Assembly: GCF_039614845.1 (NCBI RefSeq)
Contig: NZ_JBDIML010000002.1
Coordinates: 642,674 to 706,673, forward strand
DNA length: 64,000 nt
Reading direction: 5' to 3'
Origin: Ornithinibacillus xuwenensis
GTDB lineage: Bacteria > Bacillota > Bacilli > Bacillales > Amphibacillaceae
A program made the translations under genes and the position numbers. The notes beneath the pieces are model-generated. The model was not told where the DNA came from and ran no database searches. It was given only the letters and a program-made list of their open reading frames with translations. How positions within the stretch are numbered: the stretch's first letter is position 1; every line of letters begins with the position of its first letter. Positions 15,976-24,399 of this stretch are shown one piece after another.

Positions 15976-17436
15976 ATGGAAGAACGACAGACACTGAAAA
16001 AATCATTAAAGCCACATTGGGTTTGGGCTATTGCCTTAGGATCATCCATTGGATGGGGTGCATTTGTGCAACCGGTCAATTGGATGTCAACGGCTGGACC
16101 TGCTGGTGTCATTATAGGCTTTAGCATCGGTGCATTATTAATGATGTTAATTGCAATTAGTTATGGATTCCTCATTAAAAGCTTCCCCGTATCTGGTGGT
16201 GAGTTCGCCTATGCCTTTATTAGCTTGGGACGGAGACACGCCTTTATTAGTGGTTGGTTTCTAACACTAGGTTATATATGTATTGTTGCACAAAACGCCT
16301 CGGCATTTGCACTTATGATAAAATTTGTATTTCCCAATGTTATTGAAAATCTAAAGCTATATGAAGTAGCGGGCTGGGATGTTTATGGAATGGAGATCAT
16401 CATAGCTTCTGTACTGCTTGGGATTTTTGGCTTTCTAAATATTAAAGGTACAGGTCTTACAGGCCGAGCGCAATTTATTTTTTGTTTAATTATGGTGTTA
16501 AGTGTTGTTGCGATTACATTTATGGTAGGGGCACAGCCTGGGGCAGGATTATCTAATATTCGCCCATTGTTCCCTGCAGATAAAACAGCGATTGCAGCGA
16601 TTATTACAATTGTAGCCATTGCACCATGGGCCTATGTTGGTTTCGATAATGTTCCACAGGCAGCAGAAGAATTTCACTTTTCATCTAAAAAAGCATTTAC
16701 TTTAATCATATTTGCGATTTTAGTAGCAGCATTATTATATAGTTTAATGATTATCGCTACAGCAATGATCGCACCATGGGAAGGATTAGCTGCAGAAGGT
16801 CATGCTTGGGGTACTGGTGCTGCTATTCAAGAGCTGCTTGGTACGATGGGGCTTGTTGTATTAGTAACAGCACTAACCATGGGTATCTTTACTGGTTTAA
16901 ATGGGTTCATTATTTCAGGAAGTAGATTATTATTCGCAATGTCACGGGCAAAAATTATTCCAGGAGTATTTTCAAAGGTACATCCAACACATAAAACGCC
17001 TTATATGGGAATCATCTTTGTCATGCTCGTTGCGATGGTCGCACCATGGTTTGGGCGACAAGCATTACTCTGGATAGTTGATATGTCTTCTATTGGCGTA
17101 ACCATTGCCTATTTCTATACGTGCTATACGGCATTTACATTATTTAAGCGCAAAGAGGATGCGAACTTTAATCCAGAAAAGCATGTTATTGCACCGTGGA
17201 AAAAGACATTTGCTGGTCTAGGTATGATTGCGAGTGTAACCTTTTTAGCATTACTATTAATTCCTGGCTCTCCAGCATTCCTTGGAATCGAATCTAGAAT
17301 TGCGCTAGGTGTATGGATTGTACTGGGTATTAGCTTTTATTTATATAAACGAAAAGAAATAAACGAAGTTCCAAAAGAAGAAATGAATTATTTAATATTA
17401 GGAAGTAAAGAAATTAAGGCAAAGAATTTAAATTAA
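15976..17436 (+). CDS. APC family amino-acid permease
   Basis: This 486-aa protein has about 12 membrane helices and the APC-family opening WVWAIALGSSIGWGAFVQP, in which the unwound first helix (GSSIGWG) binds the substrate backbone. It should import an amino acid or amine with protons or sodium; the substrate cannot be told from the sequence. AAAAGGAGA lies just upstream of the ATG. It is monocistronic with a strong terminator and has no linked metabolic gene. Confidence 0.9.
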   Translation: MEERQTLKKSLKPHWVWAIALGSSIGWGAFVQPVNWMSTAGPAGVIIGFSIGALLMMLIAISYGFLIKSFPVSGGEFAYAFISLGRRHAFISGWFLTLGYICIVAQNASAFALMIKFVFPNVIENLKLYEVAGWDVYGMEIIIASVLLGIFGFLNIKGTGLTGRAQFIFCLIMVLSVVAITFMVGAQPGAGLSNIRPLFPADKTAIAAIITIVAIAPWAYVGFDNVPQAAEEFHFSSKKAFTLIIFAILVAALLYSLMIIATAMIAPWEGLAAEGHAWGTGAAIQELLGTMGLVVLVTALTMGIFTGLNGFIISGSRLLFAMSRAKIIPGVFSKVHPTHKTPYMGIIFVMLVAMVAPWFGRQALLWIVDMSSIGVTIAYFYTCYTAFTLFKRKEDANFNPEKHVIAPWKKTFAGLGMIASVTFLALLLIPGSPAFLGIESRIALGVWIVLGISFYLYKRKEINEVPKEEMNYLILGSKEIKAKNLN

Positions 17437-17441
17437 TGAGT

Positions 17442-17476
17442 AATCCCATCTGTTTTCATAACAGATGGGATTTTTT
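17442..17476 (+). terminator. Intrinsic terminator of the permease gene
   Basis: The 13-bp stem AATCCCATCTGTT/AACAGATGGGATT is followed by a T-run. Confidence 0.92.
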
Positions 17477-17593
17477 ACAGTTATTTCACATGGAATTAAT
17501 ATCCAGTTAATATTGCTTTATTATGATGATACTAGAGAAAAAGAACAAGTGAAAACAGCAGAGTGAAGTGGAATACGAGAGAGGAGTATTAAC

Positions 17594-17719
17594 ATGTCCA
17601 AGCACTCCAAGGGGAGAATCCCTTTCGTCCTTAAAGGATTACTTTGGTTCATATTTTTGCCATTATTGTTAGTACTGTCATACAGAACGTTTCGAGAAAA
17701 ACAATTTGTAAGTCTGTAA
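17594..17719 (+). CDS. 41-aa membrane peptide, unknown
   Basis: The frame encodes MSKHSKGRIPFVLKGLLWF, then a hydrophobic stretch FIFLPLLLVLSY and a basic tail RTFREKQF. It has one membrane helix with positive charges on both sides and no signal cleavage site. GAGAGGAG lies 7 nt upstream of the ATG, which supports real translation. It sits between the permease terminator and the terminator of the convergent tagB gene. I know no family for it. It could be a small regulatory membrane protein or a type I toxin-like peptide, but nothing decides between these. Confidence 0.55.
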   Translation: MSKHSKGRIPFVLKGLLWFIFLPLLLVLSYRTFREKQFVSL

Positions 17720-17767
17720 AGATCAATAAAACTGTTACATACTTTTTTGATACCCCCTATTTTTAAT

Positions 17768-17814
17768 ATAAAAAATTGACACTCTCATCCTGTGAAGGTA
17801 GGAGTGTCAATTTT
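17768..17814 (-). terminator. Intrinsic terminator of tagB copy 1
   Basis: On the minus strand a 13-bp stem (AAAATTGACACTC with GAGTGTCAATTTT) runs into TTTTTTAT. Its first arm overlaps the end of the coding sequence. Confidence 0.85.
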
Positions 17815-18961
17815 GTTTCTGGTAAATCGTTTCAATTAATTGATGACTGGAATTTCCATGGGAGTATTCGTTCCAATCCCTTGCAAAAGAGATTAGCTTT
17901 CCCATATTAAACTCATCATACTTCAGGATGTGAATTAATTCATCGGTATTACGCGCTATCGGACCAGGTACAAGATGTTCATACTCGTCCCATAATCCTC
18001 TTGTTCGTTCATATTCTTCTAAGTCATAGGCGAAAAATATGATTGGCTTATGGAGTAGTGCAAACTCGAACGGTATGGATGAATAATCGGTAATAAGTAC
18101 GTCACTAACAAGTGAAACATGGTTAATGTGATAGCTAGAGACATCGTAAACGAAATCGATAAAATCATGCTGTAGATCCACATGAACTGCTGGATGGAGA
18201 CTAAGAAATAATACATACTCATCCTTGAATTCTTCATATAATTTTTCGATTTCTAATGCTAAGTCATGTACAATTAATTGCTTATCGCGATAAGTTGGCG
18301 CATAAAGGATAACCTTTTTATCCTTTATCACCGGCATATCTTCAGTTAAGTTGGCTAGTACTTCTGTTTTTTCCGGCTCATTAAAGAAAAAATCTGTTCT
18401 CGGTATTCCGGTTCGCAGTACTTGATGATTCGTAACGTCAAATGCCCGGTGAAATATTTGATGCATTTTCTCAGAGCCAATTACAACATAATTAAAACGT
18501 TTGTAGACCTCTTTAAATCGTCTTCTTGCAACTGCTGAACGATTGTGGATTGATAAATCTTCTAATCCAAAACGTTTCATTGCGCCAGCTGCATGCCAAA
18601 GCTGTATGCATTGTACCCCTTTTTTGAAATTTGTTACGGCCAAAAAAGCATAATACGTATCAATAAACACTTTATTGGACGTAGCCAAATGATAAATTGC
18701 CCGAATCCAATTAAGGGGATTAGTGGTTTCATAGCAGATTATGATTCGATTGGGTGCCTTATCAAAGTCAACTCGGCAACGTCTAGATTGTAAAATAACA
18801 ACGTGTTGATCAGTTTGTTTATCTAATGCATGTAACGTGTACAATACATTGTCCCCAAAGGAAGTCACAAAGATTGTCTTTGACTTTAGGGAGAAAACGC
18901 TACAAAGGTTGAATAGCATCCAAAATATAGCGAGATATATCGTAATGGTTAGATCTCTCAC
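17807..18961 (-). CDS. tagB: TagB-like CDP-glycerol glycerophosphotransferase (copy 1)
   Basis: This 384-aa protein belongs to the CDP-glycerol:glycerophosphate transferase family, close in length to B. subtilis TagB (381 aa). TagB adds the first glycerol phosphate from CDP-glycerol to the lipid-linked ManNAc-GlcNAc unit, on the inner face of the membrane. Family motifs are LWHAAGAMKRFG, ILYAPTYRD, LHPA and LITDYSSIPFEFALL. An N-terminal hydrophobic stretch (5-25) may attach it to the membrane. It follows tagD after 4 nt. A paralogue with the same partner lies at 29780-30961. Confidence 0.88.
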   Translation of the reverse strand: MRDLTITIYLAIFWMLFNLCSVFSLKSKTIFVTSFGDNVLYTLHALDKQTDQHVVILQSRRCRVDFDKAPNRIIICYETTNPLNWIRAIYHLATSNKVFIDTYYAFLAVTNFKKGVQCIQLWHAAGAMKRFGLEDLSIHNRSAVARRRFKEVYKRFNYVVIGSEKMHQIFHRAFDVTNHQVLRTGIPRTDFFFNEPEKTEVLANLTEDMPVIKDKKVILYAPTYRDKQLIVHDLALEIEKLYEEFKDEYVLFLSLHPAVHVDLQHDFIDFVYDVSSYHINHVSLVSDVLITDYSSIPFEFALLHKPIIFFAYDLEEYERTRGLWDEYEHLVPGPIARNTDELIHILKYDEFNMGKLISFARDWNEYSHGNSSHQLIETIYQKQN

Positions 18962-18965
18962 TATA

Positions 18966-19355
18966 TTACCTCCTATTTAAATCTGTCTTTATTTTCGTCG
19001 TGGATATTCCTACCGTTCTTGGTAGATAGATTACTTCACAGTAATCCTTCAGAAAATCAAACTTTCCCATCCAATCATCCCCCATTACAAATACATCCAC
19101 ATCATATTGTTGTACATCGTCTAATTTTTGTTCCCATGTATGCTCAGGAATCACGTTATCGACATATCGGATTGCTTCGAGGATCATTTTGCGTTGTTCG
19201 AACGTATAATAAGCTTCTTTTCCCTTAAGTGCATTAAATTCATCAGAAGAAACTGCAACGATTAAATAATCACCGTATTCTTTTGCTCGACGCAGTAAAT
19301 TAATATGACCAGTATGGAGTATATCAAAGGTTCCATAAGTAATAACTTTTTTCAC
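18966..19355 (-). CDS. tagD: TagD glycerol-3-phosphate cytidylyltransferase (copy 1)
   Basis: This 129-aa enzyme makes CDP-glycerol from CTP and glycerol 3-phosphate, the donor for teichoic acid. Visible motifs are YGTFDILHTGH (HxGH nucleotide-binding motif), EQRK and RTVGISTTKI. The GTG at 19355 is the start: GGAGGG lies 7 nt upstream and the resulting length equals that of B. subtilis TagD. A longer frame from a TTG at 19370 would include that site. It forms a two-gene operon with tagB. A close second copy lies at 30954-31352. Confidence 0.93.
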   Translation of the reverse strand: MKKVITYGTFDILHTGHINLLRRAKEYGDYLIVAVSSDEFNALKGKEAYYTFEQRKMILEAIRYVDNVIPEHTWEQKLDDVQQYDVDVFVMGDDWMGKFDFLKDYCEVIYLPRTVGISTTKIKTDLNRR

Positions 19356-19389
19356 GGAGTATCCCTCCAAATATCGTTCTCACTTTTAG

Positions 19390-19444
19390 AGGCGTTATTG
19401 CCTGAGATTGGGTCACGCACTTCAGTAGGTGCAATAAGTAACCC
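19390..19444 (-). other. Possible structured leader of tagD copy 1
   Basis: On the minus strand, GGGTTAC pairs with GTGACCC (one G-U pair that works only in this strand's RNA), enclosing a GCAC/GTGC stem. A second hairpin, AGGC-AATAAC-GCCT, follows. The structures lie 35-90 nt before the start. They match no riboswitch class I know. Confidence 0.35.
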
Positions 19445-19590
19445 AGCTTTTTAAAAGTAGTATATGTAAATATATAAAACTTAATAGTACATCCTTTACA
19501 TTAGCTTTACCGCTAACTAATATTGTCTTAATATTTAAAATCTATAATGATTTTAAGGAATGGTTTTGCCAAATTGAAAGGAGCGGTTTT

Positions 19591-20328
19591 ATGAATATTC
19601 GTGGGATTGGCCATCGCGGTTACCCTGTAAAGTATCCAGAAAATACAATGTCTTCTTTTCAAGCTGCAATTGCGTTAGGCTACACACATATGGAACTGGA
19701 TGTGCATCTAAGTAAGGATGGGGTTCCAGTAGTCATGCACGATTCTCGAATCGACCGAATGACCGACGGAACTGGGGAGATTCGTTTGTATACCTTAAGT
19801 GAGTTAAAGAATTTCAGAGTGGAACAGAATGAAAGGATTCCAACGTTAGAAGAGGTACTACTTTTAGCAAAAGACCAAATTATTGTATCAATCGAGCTAA
19901 AAGATACCAAATTATATAAAGGAATCGAAGAAAAAGTATATGAGGTCATTCAAAAAGTCGGCATGCTTGACCAAGTGTATGTTATTTCGTTTAACCATCG
20001 CTCACTTGCGATACTGAGGGAGATTTCTAAGGAAATTAAAATTGGGCCCCTTGTAAGTAAACTTAAACGATCTCATTTTCGTCTAATTGAGAGATTAAAT
20101 GCAGCATATATTGCCGTTAAGCAATCCTCGGTGGATGAAAAATGCATAAAGAAATGTGAAGCGGAAGGCATCCAATTAGTGGTATGGACCGTTAATAACG
20201 TAGAAAGAATGCGTTTTTTCAAGAAATATCCCTCTGTACTTGTTACAACGGATGAATTAGAAATATTAAAAGAAGTTTACCATCCATCCTCATACACCAA
20301 TAATATTCTAGAAAAAATCAGTGTCTAA
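19591..20328 (+). CDS. Glycerophosphodiester phosphodiesterase (GDPD), cytosolic type
   Basis: This 245-aa protein has the GDPD signature: GIGHRGYPVKYPENTMSSF at residues 5-23, MELDVHLSKDG with the metal-binding Glu and Asp, and VVMHD. Such enzymes split glycerophosphodiesters into glycerol 3-phosphate and an alcohol. There is no signal peptide, so it should work in the cytosol, where its product could feed TagD. AAAGGAGCGG precedes the ATG. It diverges from tagDB and is followed by tagO copy 2. A second GDPD lies at 49818-50531. Confidence 0.9.
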   Translation: MNIRGIGHRGYPVKYPENTMSSFQAAIALGYTHMELDVHLSKDGVPVVMHDSRIDRMTDGTGEIRLYTLSELKNFRVEQNERIPTLEEVLLLAKDQIIVSIELKDTKLYKGIEEKVYEVIQKVGMLDQVYVISFNHRSLAILREISKEIKIGPLVSKLKRSHFRLIERLNAAYIAVKQSSVDEKCIKKCEAEGIQLVVWTVNNVERMRFFKKYPSVLVTTDELEILKEVYHPSSYTNNILEKISV

Positions 20329-20440
20329 TGCTTCAACCTTAGTAAATCAGCTCCTCTATAATGATGGTAATTAATTCAATCATTAAATTATGCATAACTA
20401 CAAAACATATTGATATAGGAATTAACTTAGGAGGATTTAA

Positions 20441-21493
20441 ATGGAGTATATTATTGCTCTTTTATTATGTTTTTTTATTGCTGTTTCCATAACCCCTTTG
20501 GTGAAAAAACTGGCACTCAAGATAGGGGCAGTCGATCTTCCGAATAGTCGTAAGGTTCATCAACAAGTCATGCCAAGACTAGGCGGATTAGCAATATTTA
20601 TTAGCTTTTTTATTGGGTATACCATCTTTCATCCTGGAATATTAGATGCGTGGCCAGTCTTACTTGGAGCAACAATTATTTGTATAACAGGCATTCTGGA
20701 TGATAGTAGGGGCTTATCGTACAAATCTAAATTATTTGGACAGCTACTGGCTGCAATTGTAACCGTCCTCGGCGGTATTCGAATTGAATTTATAACGCTA
20801 CCTTTCGGGGATAGAATTGAATTTGATTATCTTGCTATTCCACTCACGATTATTTGGATTATTGCCATTACAAACGCCATTAATTTCATTGATGGTTTAG
20901 ATGGACTAGCGGCAGGTGTATCATCCATCGCCTTAATCACGATTACAGGTTTAGCGATGACGATGGTCGATACTTTAATGGTATTCATGGGAATTATGAT
21001 GCTGGGCAGCACATTAGGCTTTTTAGTTTATAATTTTCATCCGGCAAAAATCTTTATGGGGGATACGGGCTCATTATTTCTTGGGTATATGATTAGTGTC
21101 ATATCGGTGTTAGGCTTGTATAAGAATGTTGCGATATTTTCATTATTAGTGCCAATCATTATTTTAGGAATTCCGATTCTTGATACAACCTTTGCAATAA
21201 TAAGACGAATCATTCATAAGAAACCAATTTCAGCACCGGATAAATTTCATTTGCATCATTGTATTATCCGGTTAGGATTTACGCATAAGCAAACGGTGAT
21301 AACCATCTATGCATTAAGTGCCTTATTTAGCTTAGCAGCAATCGTTTTTACACGATCAACCTTATGGGGCTCAACGATTATTATTATCTCTTTAATTCTT
21401 CTGGTGGAGCTTATCGTAGAGGTTACGGGATTAATAAGTGTTAATTACCGACCGATACTTCGATTAATGGAGAATGGTAAACATCGAAAATAG
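20441..21493 (+). CDS. TagO-like undecaprenyl-phosphate sugar-1-phosphate transferase (copy 2)
   Basis: This 350-aa polytopic enzyme has the same motifs as copy 1: DLPNSRKVHQQ, GILDDSRG, NAINFIDGLDGLAAG, FHPAKIFMGDTGS and HLHHCI. It should start a lipid-linked polymer by loading a sugar phosphate on undecaprenyl phosphate. AGGAGG precedes the ATG. It lies between GDPD and the CsaB cluster, so it may start the pyruvylated secondary polymer rather than the teichoic acid; this is inference from position. It ends at a terminator shared with the convergent GH26-like gene. Confidence 0.88.
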   Translation: MEYIIALLLCFFIAVSITPLVKKLALKIGAVDLPNSRKVHQQVMPRLGGLAIFISFFIGYTIFHPGILDAWPVLLGATIICITGILDDSRGLSYKSKLFGQLLAAIVTVLGGIRIEFITLPFGDRIEFDYLAIPLTIIWIIAITNAINFIDGLDGLAAGVSSIALITITGLAMTMVDTLMVFMGIMMLGSTLGFLVYNFHPAKIFMGDTGSLFLGYMISVISVLGLYKNVAIFSLLVPIIILGIPILDTTFAIIRRIIHKKPISAPDKFHLHHCIIRLGFTHKQTVITIYALSALFSLAAIVFTRSTLWGSTIIIISLILLVELIVEVTGLISVNYRPILRLMENGKHRK

Positions 21494-21531
21494 AAAAATG
21501 GAGCAGGCTATGAAAGCCTACTCCATTTTTT
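21494..21531. terminator. Bidirectional terminator
   Basis: The stem AATGGAGCAGGCT/AGCCTACTCCATT, with one C-A mismatch, has T-runs on both strands and lies between convergent stops. Confidence 0.85.
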
Positions 21532-23281
21532 ATTGGTAAAGATGAAGGATATCCTCTGTATAATCATGCTTTACGTTGAATTCCTCAATTATTGCATCCA
21601 GTGATATCCCTTGAATCGTACGTTTTTCAAAAAACGCTGCTTTATCAATAGTTAATGACTCGCCGTTTATCGTATGGGTTTCTCCCTGGTAAGTGACCTC
21701 ATATTCATCCTTATCCGATTCCTCCACCTTCATACCTAAGTAGTCACGAACAAACTGGATATCCACGAATAGCTCTTTCTGGTAGTAAAATAGGAAGTCA
21801 CGATAGGAGAATGTTTCCTCTGTACTAGCATTTTGTTGGACTTCTGATAGGTAAAAGCTATCCTGTATTGCACCTGAATAAGCGTTTGTAATTCTAGGGT
21901 TTTCTGTAATGGCATAGTTATTAATTTTTCTACCTTCTGGGGCATTCACTAAGTTATTCACATCGAAATAATAAATGAATTTTACTCGAGGGTATAATGT
22001 TGGTAAATAAGTATACATTCGAGTAATTTTTTCTACAGCAAAATCTACATGATATAAGCCATCTGTAACCGTATAGTTTGTCGCACCAAATTCTCCAATG
22101 ACAATAGGCTTAGTGTCACTATATTTATTGTACACATAATCTAACAGACGAAGTGGGTCTTCAAAGTCTGAGATTTCTTCCAAATTATCATTGTGGTAGA
22201 CCACATTGTAAATATTCACACCAACATAATCCACATATTCGTCACCAGGATAGTAATCATCAATCGTGTTCTCCGGCATTGTAAAGACATTCCATAGCAT
22301 CATGACATTAGGTGCTTCTTCCTCCATGATATCGTGGACAAGTTTCCATTTTTCAAGATAGAGTTCAGGGTCTCCAGAGTAGGCGGTCCAAGTTCCATTC
22401 ATTTCACTAGCATACCGTAGTAAGATTGGGACATCCGCTGCTTTTGCATCCTTTGCAAATTGCCTTAAATAGTCGTCATCCTTTACTTCTTCTAGACCAT
22501 TATTTGGCTCCCAAGCAATTTGGGGAAAACCTCCTGCAGCAATGACTTCATTTACCCAATCCTTCGGGAATGGTTGTCCATAACCTACATAACGGAAATA
22601 AGAGGCATGTTGTTTCCTAGCTAATTCATTAAAATTATCCATATTGGCGTTGATGTGCTCATCTTGGATAACATAACCTCCTAAATAAATACCATCTCTC
22701 GGTTCATATTTGGCTAAAGGGACATCTTCTTGATGCAGTAAAATGGTCGTGCCAATTTCTTGGTCGTATGGCTCTAATTGCTGTTCCTGGGGACTAAGCA
22801 GTGAAATTGTTTTTGTTTTTTCATCGAGGTAATAATCAACTTCAATTCCAAGATATTTTTCAATATGGCTCTCAGGTAAATAAATGGTGTCCTCGTCTTC
22901 CATATTGGTTTTTATTTCCCCTTTTTTCCAATTATCATTTTGTACGGCGCCTTCTTGGTAGAATAAATGATTATCTTGATATGTAATAGAGATTTGTTGA
23001 TCACGTTCTTCGATTTGGAGCTCGGTAATCATCTCTAAATCAGATAACGCTATGTATAGTTGGTTATCTTTTGATTTAATTGGTTGGTCAATTTTATAAT
23101 GGTCACCGTCATAAACAATTTCCATTCCATAAGTAGAGGATGGTGCTGTTGCTGTGGTTAATTTGTCTATGCTTTGCTTGGTCCAAAAGATAAATCGACT
23201 TGGACCGATAAGCAAAACAATTACAGCACCAAATATAATACATCCGATAAGTATCGATAACACAATCTTTTTCTTATTCAT
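21530..23281 (-). CDS. Membrane-anchored GH26-like hydrolase with copper-amine-oxidase-N-like flanks
   Basis: This protein of about 583 aa starts with a membrane anchor (about 4-26) and a stalk. A region at about 55-165 (ALSDLEMI, YLPESHIEKYLGIEVDY) resembles copper amine oxidase N-terminal-like domains. A glycosyl hydrolase 26-like TIM barrel (about 195-465) follows, with candidate catalytic acids Glu293 (RYASEMNG) and Glu397 (VIGEFGA). A second such small domain lies at the C-terminus (about 485-583). GH26 enzymes mostly cleave beta-mannan. The ATG at 23281 has AAGGGG about 9 nt upstream; a TTG at 23305 lacks one. It is the last gene of a minus-strand series with csaB, DUF5693 and a flippase, so it may trim a surface polymer. 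Confidence 0.82.
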   Translation of the reverse strand: MNKKKIVLSILIGCIIFGAVIVLLIGPSRFIFWTKQSIDKLTTATAPSSTYGMEIVYDGDHYKIDQPIKSKDNQLYIALSDLEMITELQIEERDQQISITYQDNHLFYQEGAVQNDNWKKGEIKTNMEDEDTIYLPESHIEKYLGIEVDYYLDEKTKTISLLSPQEQQLEPYDQEIGTTILLHQEDVPLAKYEPRDGIYLGGYVIQDEHINANMDNFNELARKQHASYFRYVGYGQPFPKDWVNEVIAAGGFPQIAWEPNNGLEEVKDDDYLRQFAKDAKAADVPILLRYASEMNGTWTAYSGDPELYLEKWKLVHDIMEEEAPNVMMLWNVFTMPENTIDDYYPGDEYVDYVGVNIYNVVYHNDNLEEISDFEDPLRLLDYVYNKYSDTKPIVIGEFGATNYTVTDGLYHVDFAVEKITRMYTYLPTLYPRVKFIYYFDVNNLVNAPEGRKINNYAITENPRITNAYSGAIQDSFYLSEVQQNASTEETFSYRDFLFYYQKELFVDIQFVRDYLGMKVEESDKDEYEVTYQGETHTINGESLTIDKAAFFEKRTIQGISLDAIIEEFNVKHDYTEDILHLYQ

Positions 23282-23313
23282 ATCGCAAATCCCCTTGTAT
23301 GACAATATTTATT

Positions 23314-24399
23314 TCAATTAACCTTCTCTCTAATTAGTTGTAGTGCTCCAGCTGCGGTCTGCATTGCTTCTTGTTTATAAGATTGTAACCTCCTTTCTAA
23401 TCCAAGCGTGTGCTCTTCTGCCATTTCAATGGAATACTGCACTTTTTCGAATAAATGATTCTCATCCCAGCTCTTGGCAGTGACATCACCAATAACGGGT
23501 TGCTCACAAATCATTGCGAAAGAATCAATCTTTGGATCATATGAAATTGCAATAAATGGTGTAATACGTAATGCGGAAAAAATAAGCGAATGTAATCGCA
23601 TGCCGATTAATAAGGTAGAAGCCCCAATTAGTGAAATTTTTTCTTCTATGGTTGCATCATGAGGCGAAATCAAGCTTTTTTCCTGCATGAAGGAAGCGAC
23701 ATCCTGGGAAGCCTCGTAATCATGAATACCGTGCATCGGTACAAATATGACAGTCATTCCATTTTGAACAAGTCGATCAAGGCATTTTGCTATTCTTTCC
23801 TTATAAGCACGATGTTCTTTCCAATTACGTACACTAACGGCAATAATAGGAGTCTCAATTTTTTGCTCTTCAAGCCAACTACTAATAAAGGAGCTGGAGT
23901 CAAGACCTAGCACAGGATCAGGTGCTATTCGTGCATCTGATTTAACACCAATTGTTTTTAACAGATTCCTTGAATTGTCATCTCTAACTGTAATTCCATC
24001 TGCTTTATTTAAGGTTACTTTGACTATCCATTTGCTTAACTTTCTATTGATAGGGCCCATTCCTTGGGCATAAATGAATACAGGCTTACGGTAGAATTTT
24101 GCTAGTTGAATGATGCCTGTATAATATGGAATGGACATTGGTCCAGTTACATCCTGTAAAAGACTTCCGCCACCACTGATGAGACCATCCGATTGTTTTA
24201 TTACCTTTCGAACCGCCCACAAGCTACGACGGTTCACACTATTAACCTGATAGGTTTGCATCGTTTTCTCCGGGTTATTGGAGAGTACTGTGATATTAAT
24301 ATCTGGCTGTGCATTTCGTAGTGCATGAATAATTGAGAAAAGGATAGCCTCGTCACCTACATTATCAAAGCCGTAATACCCTGATAGGACTACGTGCAT
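23314..24399 (-). CDS. csaB: CsaB polysaccharide pyruvyl transferase
   Basis: This 361-aa protein starts HVVLSGYYGFDNVGDEAIL and has SGGGSLLQD and YAQGMGPI, as in the CsaB branch of the polysaccharide pyruvyl transferase family. CsaB transfers pyruvate from phosphoenolpyruvate as a ketal onto the secondary cell wall polymer, which SLH domains then bind. The window also encodes three SLH proteins (27911, 51449, 53118), which fits. Its ATG directly abuts the stop of the DUF5693 gene, so translation is probably coupled. It acts on the lipid-linked precursor in the cytosol. Confidence 0.93.
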   Translation of the reverse strand: MHVVLSGYYGFDNVGDEAILFSIIHALRNAQPDINITVLSNNPEKTMQTYQVNSVNRRSLWAVRKVIKQSDGLISGGGSLLQDVTGPMSIPYYTGIIQLAKFYRKPVFIYAQGMGPINRKLSKWIVKVTLNKADGITVRDDNSRNLLKTIGVKSDARIAPDPVLGLDSSSFISSWLEEQKIETPIIAVSVRNWKEHRAYKERIAKCLDRLVQNGMTVIFVPMHGIHDYEASQDVASFMQEKSLISPHDATIEEKISLIGASTLLIGMRLHSLIFSALRITPFIAISYDPKIDSFAMICEQPVIGDVTAKSWDENHLFEKVQYSIEMAEEHTLGLERRLQSYKQEAMQTAAGALQLIREKVN

